Positions 31,057 to 39,138 of a stretch of DNA of 64,000 nucleotides are shown in pieces. The notes beneath the pieces are model-generated. The model was not told where the DNA came from, did not search any database, and was given only the letters and a program-made list of their open reading frames with translations. Source of the DNA: Fusobacterium perfoetens. GTDB lineage: Bacteria; Fusobacteriota; Fusobacteriia; Fusobacteriales; Fusobacteriaceae. A program made the position numbers and the translations under genes. The DNA lies in the NCBI RefSeq assembly GCF_021531475.1, contig NZ_JADYTX010000003.1:1-64000 (forward strand), given 5' to 3'. Within the stretch, counting starts at the first letter, position 1, and every line of letters starts with the position of its first letter.

Positions 31057-33219
31057 GTGGGAAAAATAGATAAGAAAATTAAAAAAGATATGATTGTATC
31101 TAAAGTAATAGAGCTAACAAATAAATATCCTATTTCATATGATGAAAAAGATGAGGAAATTATAAAAAGAATGTTAAAAGATGTAGATATAGCTTCGGCA
31201 ACACAAAAACTTGAAAGGGCTGTTGCTAGTAGAAAACTTATTCCAAGAACAAGAAATCAAGAATTGAGTGAGGTAGAAAAAGATATTCAACAAAGATTTT
31301 CAGGAATTAAATTCAACAGAATAATAAATCATCTTATAACAGCAAGATACTTTGGGTTTTCTTGTTTTGAGATAATTTATAATGAGGATTTCACAATAGA
31401 AACTCTAATACCTATACCATTTGACCTTATTACATATGATTTTAAAGAAAATAAATGGAAGTTAAAAATAGGTAGCGAAACAGTAGAACTAAACAAGCAA
31501 AAATTCTTATTAGCGATACATAAATGGGACCCTAAAAATGCAAAAGGTAAAAGTATATTTGATTGCTGTAATAAGACATTCTTAAATAAAGAACTTTACC
31601 AAAGACAACTTACTTCTATTTCTCAAAAGTATGGAGATATTATTGTTATATACCCATATGATGTAAATATGAAAGAAGAAGAAAGAGAGGAACTAAGGAA
31701 GTCGGTTGAAAATATAGGTTCATCTCACAGCATTGGAGCACCAGTTGATTTTAATGAGGAATTCGATTTAAAGAAAAATATAGATTTCATTAAGTTATCA
31801 GATTTAGACCCTAGTATTTATACAGAACTTGAAAAAATAGAAAAAGAAAAAATTGTACAAAATATTTTAGGCTCTACATTAACAATGGACAACGGAGGAG
31901 GAACTGGCTCATATTCTCTCGGAGAGGTGCATAGGCAAGGTTTTGAAGAAGTTGTTGAAGAAATATGCAGGTTTGTTTCGGATAGCTTGTATCAGCTTAT
32001 AGAGTTAGATTCTAGCTTCTTTGGATATAATCCTAAAGATTTTTACTGGGAACTAGAAAAAGTTATTACTGATGAAGAAAAAGAGGTAAAAGACAGAAAG
32101 AGAGAAGAAGTATTATCTTTAAAAATGGATAATATAAATAAATTTCTTACTGGAGGATATAAATTATCAAAAGGGTATCTTTCTAATTATTTAGGAATAG
32201 ATGAAAAAGATATAGAAGAGGTAAAAATATTACCTACTATATCGAATGGACCAGAGTTCTCTGAAACCAAATTAGATAAACTATTGAAGAGAGTTGAGGA
32301 ACAAAACTCGACAGTTCTCGAAGAAATAGAAGATAGCTTTGGAGAGTTCTTTGATGATATTTCACCACAACTTAGAGAACAATTAGAAAAAATTAAAACA
32401 ATAGATGATTTAGAAAATATAGTTTTAAATATGCAAAACTTTAAAGATAAAATGCTTATTAGTTTTTTAAAAGGAATTACGGACGATATAGCAATATCAA
32501 CAGGTATTTTTATAAGTGAGGAATTAAATCCTTTTAAAATAAAACCTGAAGAAGCTATACAATTCTTTTTAAAGAAAACACCAGTGTTGTTTGATAAGTT
32601 AGATGATATTTCAGCAAGTATTCAAGAAAAATATTTTTACATAAAGAAAAGCACAAGTTTAGAAGTCACGAAAGCATTATATAAAAATCTTTTATCAGCT
32701 CTGGAAGAGGGGAAATCATTTAAAACTTGGTTAAAAGATTCAGGCAATATATTAAGTTTATCAGGATTTGGAGACAATCCTTGGTACTTGGAATTAATAT
32801 ACAGAAATAATATGATGACCTCATATAATGCAGGAACTTTCTATAATCAAGAACTTAATAAGAAATATAAACCATATGGTATGTATGACGCCGTAGGAGA
32901 TAACAGAACTACTGATTTATGCCTAGCATTAGACGGAAAGGTTTATCCTTTAAATCATAGTTTTTGGAAGAGCTTCCTACCACCAAATCATCACGGTTGT
33001 AGAAGTAGAAGAATCGCTTTAAGCAAAGATGACGTTAAGGAATATGGTTTAACTATAAGCAATACTCTAACCGATAAAATCAAAGAATTGAAGAAAGAAC
33101 TTGGAGATTTTAAAGGCAATCAAGTTGAAAATTTAGCTAAATCTTTAGAAAAAAAAGAAACACAAGTAAAAGAACTGAAAAAAGAAGTTACTAAAAAACT
33201 AGAGCAATTATCTTTATAG
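31057..33219 (+). CDS. portal (DUF935, Mu gp29-like) fused to Mu gpF-type head morphogenesis protein
   Basis: 720 aa. Residues 40-430: portal with IPRTRNQELSEVE, FGFSCFEIIY and GSTLTMDNGGGTGSYSLG. Residues 560-680: Mu gpF/minor head domain with YDAVGDNRTTDLCLALDG and LPPNHHGCRSR. In Mu these are two genes. A coiled coil ends the protein. Start: the GTG at 31057 lies on the RBS AAGGAGGTG itself; initiation at ATA (31066), 8 nt after AGGAGG, fits better, otherwise ATG 31090. Confidence 0.88.
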   Translation: MGKIDKKIKKDMIVSKVIELTNKYPISYDEKDEEIIKRMLKDVDIASATQKLERAVASRKLIPRTRNQELSEVEKDIQQRFSGIKFNRIINHLITARYFGFSCFEIIYNEDFTIETLIPIPFDLITYDFKENKWKLKIGSETVELNKQKFLLAIHKWDPKNAKGKSIFDCCNKTFLNKELYQRQLTSISQKYGDIIVIYPYDVNMKEEEREELRKSVENIGSSHSIGAPVDFNEEFDLKKNIDFIKLSDLDPSIYTELEKIEKEKIVQNILGSTLTMDNGGGTGSYSLGEVHRQGFEEVVEEICRFVSDSLYQLIELDSSFFGYNPKDFYWELEKVITDEEKEVKDRKREEVLSLKMDNINKFLTGGYKLSKGYLSNYLGIDEKDIEEVKILPTISNGPEFSETKLDKLLKRVEEQNSTVLEEIEDSFGEFFDDISPQLREQLEKIKTIDDLENIVLNMQNFKDKMLISFLKGITDDIAISTGIFISEELNPFKIKPEEAIQFFLKKTPVLFDKLDDISASIQEKYFYIKKSTSLEVTKALYKNLLSALEEGKSFKTWLKDSGNILSLSGFGDNPWYLELIYRNNMMTSYNAGTFYNQELNKKYKPYGMYDAVGDNRTTDLCLALDGKVYPLNHSFWKSFLPPNHHGCRSRRIALSKDDVKEYGLTISNTLTDKIKELKKELGDFKGNQVENLAKSLEKKETQVKELKKEVTKKLEQLSL

Positions 33220-33228
33220 GGAGTAAAA

Positions 33229-33774
33229 ATGTTTAATGTAACGGATAATAGCAAGTTATTTCTCAGTGGTATGGAAAAACTAAAAATAAATGCTCAGAAC
33301 ACAATTCCTCTGATGAGAAGAATAGCAGAAGATATGAAAACAAAGGTAGATTTTAGATTCAAGCAATCAAAAGACCCTAATGGTAATTCTTGGGAGCCGT
33401 TATCAGAAGCTACAATATCTCAAAGAAGAAAAAACAGCAGTAAACCTCTAATTGATTCAGGAGAGTTAAGAGCTAGTATCAATGCAAAAGTTACTCCAAC
33501 AATGGCTATTGTAGGAAGTAATAAAGAGTATGCAGCCTACCAAAACTTTGAAGCTAAAAAGGGAGAGTTCGGAACAGTAAATGTAACTGAAAACGTAAGG
33601 GAATTTACAAGAACTAGAAGAGGTAGAAGAGAGAATGTAAGAGCATTTAGAAGAACACGTAGAATGGATATACCTTGGGGATATAAACCTGCTAGACAGT
33701 TTATAGGATTTAGTGATAATCAACGGAAAATTTATGCTTCTTGGGTTAGAAAGTATTTGTTGAAAGGAAAGTAA
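33229..33774 (+). CDS. Mu gpG-like virion morphogenesis protein
   Basis: 181 aa of the Phage_tail_S family, probably tail-completion or head-tail joining. Family pattern MKTKVDFRFKQSKDPNGNSW and LIDSGELRASI is visible. C-terminal region is unusually Arg-rich (three RTRR-type clusters at residues 120-145), ending PARQFIGF. Confidence 0.85.
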   Translation: MFNVTDNSKLFLSGMEKLKINAQNTIPLMRRIAEDMKTKVDFRFKQSKDPNGNSWEPLSEATISQRRKNSSKPLIDSGELRASINAKVTPTMAIVGSNKEYAAYQNFEAKKGEFGTVNVTENVREFTRTRRGRRENVRAFRRTRRMDIPWGYKPARQFIGFSDNQRKIYASWVRKYLLKGK

Positions 33775-33775
33775 A

Positions 33776-34570
33776 ATGCAAAATTTAAAAATTATATTTG
33801 GTACTAAATGCAATCTTAATTGTGATTATTGCTATCAAAAGCACGAGAATAACGAAATATCACAAGAAGTTTTAGATAAAATTATAGAAAAAATCAATAA
33901 GAATAACGAAAGTTATAACATTCATTTATTTGGTGGAGAGCCATTACTGTATTTAGAAAAGATTTTTTATTTACTAGATAGAATTGATATTAAAAAACAT
34001 AATTTCAGTATATCTACAAATGGAACTTTAATAAATGAGTTTGGGAAACTAGAAGAGAAATTAGGTTATCCTATACAAAATTTAATATCTAATAAAAGTA
34101 TTGGAAACTATGAAAAATTAAATAAAAATTCTCAATTTAGATTTATTTTAACTAAAAGCAATTTAGAGGAACTTGAAAGAAAATTAGATTGGTTTTTAGA
34201 ACAATATGGGAATGATTTTTCTATTTACTGTAATTTCTATGAGGAATGGTCGCAAGATTTATTAAATAGAATTGAAGTTATAGAGAGAAAAATACATCTA
34301 AATTATCCAAGAATAAGAGTTTTAAAACCTCTAATAACTAAAGGCACTCCTTGTAATTGTAGAAGCATTATAATTAATTGGAATGGAGATTATTTAAAAT
34401 GTCATAGAGACCCTAATAAGGTTATAGGAAATATATTTACTGATGAATTTATAGTTTCTAAAAATACTGAATGTATATTTAAAGATGATATTCAGAATAA
34501 TTTTATTAGAACTATGAGTAATACAGAAGAAATGGCTTGTTGTGATTATGACGCAGTGTTTTATTGTTAA
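33776..34570 (+). CDS. radical SAM/SPASM-type enzyme within the head operon
   Basis: 264 aa. Radical SAM CX3CX2C motif in TKCNLNCDYCYQ (residues 10-21), GGEPLL (SAM-binding GGE) near 52, and STNGT. The C-terminal CNCRSIIINWNGDYLKC fits the SPASM pattern CX9-15GX4C, with more Cys in CIFKDD and ACCDYDAVFYC for auxiliary Fe-S clusters. SPASM proteins usually modify peptides or proteins (sactisynthases, anSME) or alcohols. Located 1 bp after gpG with RBS AAAGGAAAG, so part of the late operon. The substrate is unknown. Confidence 0.88.
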   Translation: MQNLKIIFGTKCNLNCDYCYQKHENNEISQEVLDKIIEKINKNNESYNIHLFGGEPLLYLEKIFYLLDRIDIKKHNFSISTNGTLINEFGKLEEKLGYPIQNLISNKSIGNYEKLNKNSQFRFILTKSNLEELERKLDWFLEQYGNDFSIYCNFYEEWSQDLLNRIEVIERKIHLNYPRIRVLKPLITKGTPCNCRSIIINWNGDYLKCHRDPNKVIGNIFTDEFIVSKNTECIFKDDIQNNFIRTMSNTEEMACCDYDAVFYC

Positions 34571-34582
34571 AGGAGGGATAAA

Positions 34583-34702
34583 ATGTTTCAAACATTTTTA
34601 AACGGAGTACAACCACCACTTATAATTATAGTGACTGGGTTGGCAATAGTTGGTATTTTAGCCTTGATTAAACATCACAAGGATAAAAAAAATAAAAAAT
34701 AG
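34583..34702 (+). CDS. 39-aa membrane peptide after radical SAM gene
   Basis: Begins MFQTFLNGVQPPLIIIV; one hydrophobic span (residues 12-29) and a basic tail (KHHKDKKNKK). Strong RBS (AAAGGAGGGA). Adjacency to the radical SAM gene makes it a candidate substrate, but it has no Cys. Resembles holin-like or class II bacteriocin-like small membrane peptides in size only. Confidence 0.6.
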   Translation: MFQTFLNGVQPPLIIIVTGLAIVGILALIKHHKDKKNKK

Positions 34703-34717
34703 AAAGGAGGGAGAGGA

Positions 34718-35719
34718 ATGCCGAAAATTTTTAAAGCAGGGAATTATGGTAAAAAAGGAAACTACTCAATAGATACCTTAAAATCTTGGGTAGGAAAAGA
34801 ATTTAATATTACAGCAGGACACGTTGGGGATTGGTTAAAAAACGGATTTCCAACAACAGCAATTCCAGTTGCAGGGAGTTGTAAAGTTACTAATGTAGAT
34901 GACCAAGGATTTTTAATAGGGGAATTTAATTACAACTCCTTTGGAGATAGTATCAAAGACAAATACCCTAATCTATCAATAGGGATTGGAGAGGACGGAA
35001 CACCTAATCATTTAGCATTGTTAGGTTATGCACCACCTCATATAAAGGACTTGGACCAATCTTTTAGTGAGTTTTCCCAAGATTTAACATCTATCGAAGA
35101 AACAGAAACGATAGAGTTTGCTGAAGAAAGTGACCAAGATAAAATTGATGAATTTATAGCATTTTTTAGAGCAGTAGATGTTTCAAAAGTAAATTACAAG
35201 GCATTATTTGATGTTCTTTACGAGAAAGACGATGAAAAATATGCCGTTAATAAACTAAAAGATTTAGGTTATACAGTAGAAAAAACAGCAGAATTTTCAG
35301 AGGAAACATTAAAATCTATCGCTAATACTTTAGGAATGATAGTTACAGCTAAACCAGTGAATGACTTAACACCTGATGAAATTTACGCAAAAGCGAAAGC
35401 TGAATTTACTAGAGAAGCAGAGAAAGAAGAAACAAAGAAAAATATTATCAAGATGTTTCCACCAGTAATGCACAAGATACTTGAATTTGCTATTGATAAG
35501 GCTTATGAAGAAAGCGAATATACAAACATCATTGAGTTCTCGGAAGATGACAAAACAAGTATGGCAACTAAGTTAAAAGAGTTTTCTCAAAAAGAAACAC
35601 CTTTTAAAGAACTATTTAAGAATGTCACTAGTAAAATAGAATTTTCAGAGGAAGAAAACAAAGAAAAAAGCGAAGAAGAAATAAAAATAAGAATAGGAGG
35701 ATATTATGAATTTAGTTAA
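34718..35719 (+). CDS. prohead protease/scaffold (Mu gpI-like)
   Basis: 333 aa. The N-terminal protease-like part contains GHVGDWLKNGFPTTAIPVAG and the conserved YPNLSIGI ... LALLGYAPPHIKDL. The C-terminal two thirds is acidic, helical and rich in EFSEE repeats, as in scaffold regions. Matures the capsid. Position before decoration and capsid genes agrees. Confidence 0.8.
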   Translation: MPKIFKAGNYGKKGNYSIDTLKSWVGKEFNITAGHVGDWLKNGFPTTAIPVAGSCKVTNVDDQGFLIGEFNYNSFGDSIKDKYPNLSIGIGEDGTPNHLALLGYAPPHIKDLDQSFSEFSQDLTSIEETETIEFAEESDQDKIDEFIAFFRAVDVSKVNYKALFDVLYEKDDEKYAVNKLKDLGYTVEKTAEFSEETLKSIANTLGMIVTAKPVNDLTPDEIYAKAKAEFTREAEKEETKKNIIKMFPPVMHKILEFAIDKAYEESEYTNIIEFSEDDKTSMATKLKEFSQKETPFKELFKNVTSKIEFSEEENKEKSEEEIKIRIGGYYEFS

Positions 35720-36056
35720 AAATGTAGCAACTTATGATACAAAAGTCCTTAAAATTTCAGGACCTTTAGGAAAGAACTTCACATTAAAAAGTGGAGAAAA
35801 AACAATACAAGCAGGACAATTATTATCTTACGATAAAGAAACTGGAAAGTTAGTTAAATATGCAAAAGATACAAAACTTGCTTTCACAATAGCATTAGAG
35901 GACGCAGACGCAACATCAGGAGATGTACCTGTATTAGTAGCAGTGCCTGGAACTGTATTCAATTCAGCTGAAGTTAAAGGAGCAGATTTAGAATCAGATT
36001 TTAATGTAGTTAAAGAATTATGGGAAAATGGAATAATTTTAGAGGAGGTAAAATAA
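35706..36056 (+). CDS. head decoration protein
   Basis: 116 aa. Lambda D/DUF2190-like pattern: SGEKTIQAGQLLSYDKETGK ... FTIALEDADA ... VAVPGTVFNS. Stabilises the expanded capsid. Overlaps the protease by 14 bp; ends 1 bp before capsid. Confidence 0.8.
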   Translation: MNLVKNVATYDTKVLKISGPLGKNFTLKSGEKTIQAGQLLSYDKETGKLVKYAKDTKLAFTIALEDADATSGDVPVLVAVPGTVFNSAEVKGADLESDFNVVKELWENGIILEEVK

Positions 36057-36057
36057 T

Positions 36058-37053
36058 ATGGCACTAACACAACAACAAGAAGCTATGGTTGGAGTTTACG
36101 GACAACTACCACACGTAGTAAATAGATTTTTCACAAGAAGAATTAAAAAAGGGAAAATTCCTTTTATAACAAACACACAAACAATCAATTTTGAAATTTT
36201 AGAAGAATTTGTAAGAAAAGCAAAAATTTTACAAAGAGGAGCTAAATTTCCTAATGCAAAATTAAATGGAAGTTCAATTAAATCTGTAACTCCTGAAGTT
36301 ATCAAAGATAGTTTCCCTTTCTTTGTGACTGATGAGTTAAACAGACAAGCAGGAATGTCTATCTATGTAAATGGTAAAAAAGTAGATAATACAACTTATG
36401 AAAGAGACAGAAGAATAGCAGGTTTAAAACAATCTATTGAAACAGTTCAAGAAGAAATTTCGGCAGGTGTATTCTTAAAAGGAACTTACAAATCTCCTGA
36501 CACTAAAAACGAGGTTAAATATGATTTTGCAAAAGAAACATCAGTTGCTAAAACAGCTGTTGAAGATTGGGCTATATGGTTAACTAAACAAATAAATGAA
36601 TTTACTAAAAAATCAAAAGTTCCAGTTTCGGAAATATTAGTTGGAGAAAAAATATTTAATGACCTTTTAAAAACTTACAATGCTGTATCAAATAAAGTTA
36701 TTCCTGCACAAGTTAATAGAGTTAAAACAGAGGACGGAGATTTTGAATTACATTTCAATGCCTTTGGATTTGATTTAGTAATGATACCACAAATTTCTGA
36801 TACAGAGGGTAATGCTATTGATTTTTCGGATAAAATTATATTCTATAATGATTTGGCTTATTTACCTGCATATGCCGGTGTCTTAAATGTTGTAAATGGT
36901 GTCGCAAGTATGGAAGCGATAGATACTATTATAAGAGAAACTGACGCAGACAAAGAAACAGGAGAAGCTAAAACTCTTGGAGAATCAGCATATTGTCCAA
37001 TCGTTGTAAATTCATCTCTTATAAAAATAGTTAAAATTACAGGTCTATCTTAG
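36058..37053 (+). CDS. major capsid protein (lambda gpE type)
   Basis: 331 aa, HK97 fold by family. Features of the Phage_cap_E family: ERDRRIAGLKQSIETVQEE in the N-terminal half, ILVGEKIFNDLL and the AYCPIVVNSSLIKIV C-terminus. Good RBS (GAGGTAAAATA). Followed by a GC-rich hairpin. Confidence 0.88.
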   Translation: MALTQQQEAMVGVYGQLPHVVNRFFTRRIKKGKIPFITNTQTINFEILEEFVRKAKILQRGAKFPNAKLNGSSIKSVTPEVIKDSFPFFVTDELNRQAGMSIYVNGKKVDNTTYERDRRIAGLKQSIETVQEEISAGVFLKGTYKSPDTKNEVKYDFAKETSVAKTAVEDWAIWLTKQINEFTKKSKVPVSEILVGEKIFNDLLKTYNAVSNKVIPAQVNRVKTEDGDFELHFNAFGFDLVMIPQISDTEGNAIDFSDKIIFYNDLAYLPAYAGVLNVVNGVASMEAIDTIIRETDADKETGEAKTLGESAYCPIVVNSSLIKIVKITGLS

Positions 37054-37058
37054 AATTT

Positions 37059-37076
37059 GAGGGGATTTTTCCCCTC
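37059..37076 (+). repeat. hairpin after major capsid gene
   Basis: GAGGGG (37059-37064), ATTTTT, CCCCTC (37071-37076), 6 bp after the capsid stop. Only CTCCTTT follows, so partial termination or mRNA 3'-end protection is more likely than full termination. Confidence 0.65.
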
Positions 37077-37093
37077 TCCTTTAAGGAGGAACT

Positions 37094-37474
37094 ATGGAAT
37101 TTGAATACTTAAAAGATGATTTTATGCCTACACCGGTGAAAAATATATTACTTGCTTTTTCTGAATACTCGGAGAATAGATTTAACGAAGTAGCAGTAGA
37201 ATTTGAGAAAGAAGCATTAGGAGTAATAAATGCTAATATCTCTTTAAGTGAATTATCAAAGGACACAGAGTATGGAACACCATTAATAAGAGGGTTATGC
37301 ACTAACTATGTAACAGCTAAACTTCACGAAATGATAGCACACCCTGATTACATAGATTTGGCAGCCGACTTAATGGTAACTTTTAGGGATAATCTAAAAA
37401 GGATAAAAGATTCTAAAAACGAAGCTGAAGAAAAGCAACTAGAAAATAAAGTAGCTTCTTTAATTATTCGTTAA
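37094..37474 (+). CDS. putative head-tail connector protein
   Basis: 126 aa, helical, between capsid and tail genes, where head-completion proteins lie. No sequence family is certain. Confidence 0.5.
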   Translation: MEFEYLKDDFMPTPVKNILLAFSEYSENRFNEVAVEFEKEALGVINANISLSELSKDTEYGTPLIRGLCTNYVTAKLHEMIAHPDYIDLAADLMVTFRDNLKRIKDSKNEAEEKQLENKVASLIIR

Positions 37475-37486
37475 GAGGTAATAAAA

Positions 37487-37921
37487 ATGGAATATATAGA
37501 AAAAGCAATTCCTTTAGGACCTTGTCAATTTTTCCTTAATGATGATGAATTAGGTTATACAGTAAAAGGTGAAAACACTTTATTGAAGATAGTTCCAATA
37601 ATTCAAGAAATAAAAACCGATGAAAGCTCAGAAATTAAAGATATTATTGAATTAGGAAGAAATATAAATGTTGAAACAACTATTTTAATCTCGAAAAAAG
37701 CTTTGGTTAATTTAGATATTGATTCAAAGATAACTTCATTAATAAGAAGAGGACAGATAAGAATTGTGTCAACGGAAGATAACAGCATAATAAAACTATT
37801 TAATGCTATTTTAGTTTTAGAATTTAATTTTAATTTTAAATCAGATAAATTTCATAGTGTAAAGGTAAAAATCAGTGCATTAAAAGACAATAAAAACAGA
37901 GATATAGAAATAATAAATTAA
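37487..37921 (+). CDS. putative tail protein, distant paralogue of tail tube
   Basis: 144 aa. Starts EKAIPLGPCQFFLND, resembling the next gene's KEYPLGECEIKFTPK. Both then run into beta-rich sequence. Could be a tail terminator or a second tube-like protein. Confidence 0.5.
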   Translation: MEYIEKAIPLGPCQFFLNDDELGYTVKGENTLLKIVPIIQEIKTDESSEIKDIIELGRNINVETTILISKKALVNLDIDSKITSLIRRGQIRIVSTEDNSIIKLFNAILVLEFNFNFKSDKFHSVKVKISALKDNKNRDIEIIN

Positions 37922-37935
37922 AGGAGGGAAAATAA

Positions 37936-38454
37936 ATGGCAGTACAACAAAAAGAATATCCATTAGGAGAATGCGAAATAAAATTTACTCCTAAAGAGGG
38001 AACAGAAGTAAAGATATTAAGAACATTAAAAGAAGAAGAATGTTCGTTAGTTGTTACAACGGATGGATACAAAGTTGAAGTGGACCAATTAGAGGGACCA
38101 TATTTGTATAATACTAAACTTGGAGAAGCTACTTTTAAATGTTCAACAATATTAGATATTGCAGAACTAACAAAAATGACAAACTTAATGGAAGAGGGAA
38201 CAAGTGGAGTAGCATTTTCTACATCAGGAAAACCAATGCAAGTTGGTAAATTAGAGATACACCCACTTTCTAAAGGAGAATCTAAAGATTTTGACATCAC
38301 AGCTCCAAAAGCATTTTTAAAACCTGAAATAAATATAGCATATAAAAAAGAGGGGCTTGCAAAATGTGGCTTAACTTTTGAGTTTGCAGCAGATGAAAAT
38401 CCTGAATCTCCAACTTATAAAAAAATATTTACAGTAGGAAATTATACAAAATAA
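37936..38454 (+). CDS. putative major tail tube protein
   Basis: 172 aa, beta-rich, RBS AAAGGAGGG, positioned before the assembly chaperone and tape measure as tube proteins are. Tube-like pattern: PLGECEIKF and a long beta meander. Assignment is by context and length. Followed by a hairpin. Confidence 0.65.
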   Translation: MAVQQKEYPLGECEIKFTPKEGTEVKILRTLKEEECSLVVTTDGYKVEVDQLEGPYLYNTKLGEATFKCSTILDIAELTKMTNLMEEGTSGVAFSTSGKPMQVGKLEIHPLSKGESKDFDITAPKAFLKPEINIAYKKEGLAKCGLTFEFAADENPESPTYKKIFTVGNYTK

Positions 38455-38460
38455 AATTAA

Positions 38461-38479
38461 CCTCTCTTTTATAAAGAGG
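38461..38479 (+). repeat. hairpin after tail tube gene
   Basis: CCTCT (38461-38465) and AGAGG (38475-38479). Like the one after capsid, it follows a gene whose product is needed in high copy number. Confidence 0.55.
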
Positions 38480-38505
38480 GGTAATTACATATAAGGAAGA
38501 AAAAA

Positions 38506-39138
38506 ATGATTGAATTTTCAAATATTAACAATTATATAGATGAAAAATATTCTGTATTTATTAGGGCAAAAGATTATGATGTTAAAATACCAAATTTAAG
38601 AGATTGGCTTTTTATAACTTCTTTAGATTTTACTAAGCTAGACCGTAATTTCAGAGATAAAGTTAATTGTATTACAGATATAATGATACCTGACTTAAAT
38701 ATAAATGATTTAACAAATATGGAATTACTGGATATTGTATCAAAATGTTTTAATATTTTATCAAGAAAAAAAGAAGAAACTTCCAAAGATGAAGAACAAC
38801 AAGAAGAAAGTACAGATAGTGTATATATGAACTTTGACTATCTAATGGCTAAATATTGTAGGTATACAAATTCATCTCCAAAAGAAGCCTTAGAAACTAA
38901 TATATTTGTATTTCTTGGTGTCTTAAATGGAATTGATTCTTTAATAGCCGAAGAAACTCTAAGAATGGCAGAAATATTTGATAATCATTTGCATTTGAAG
39001 TCTAAAGACGGAAGTTTCAACTATAAAAAGACACTTGATAAATATAGAGATTCTTTTAAAAAAGGAGTTAATGTCGTTGCAGGGATAGATACTAACAAAT
39101 TAAATAGTTTAAAAGCGTTATTGGAGAGTGGTAAATGA
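38506..39138 (+). CDS. putative tail assembly chaperone
   Basis: 210 aa, acidic, directly before and overlapping (4 bp) the tape measure gene, where tail assembly chaperones are encoded. No obvious slippery site for the usual frameshifted extension. No sequence family recognised with confidence. Confidence 0.55.
   Translation: MIEFSNINNYIDEKYSVFIRAKDYDVKIPNLRDWLFITSLDFTKLDRNFRDKVNCITDIMIPDLNINDLTNMELLDIVSKCFNILSRKKEETSKDEEQQEESTDSVYMNFDYLMAKYCRYTNSSPKEALETNIFVFLGVLNGIDSLIAEETLRMAEIFDNHLHLKSKDGSFNYKKTLDKYRDSFKKGVNVVAGIDTNKLNSLKALLESGK

Noticed and set aside
33466-33813. 115-codon minus-strand frame over gpG
   Set aside because: Shadow frame created by the Arg-rich gpG coding sequence; no RBS.
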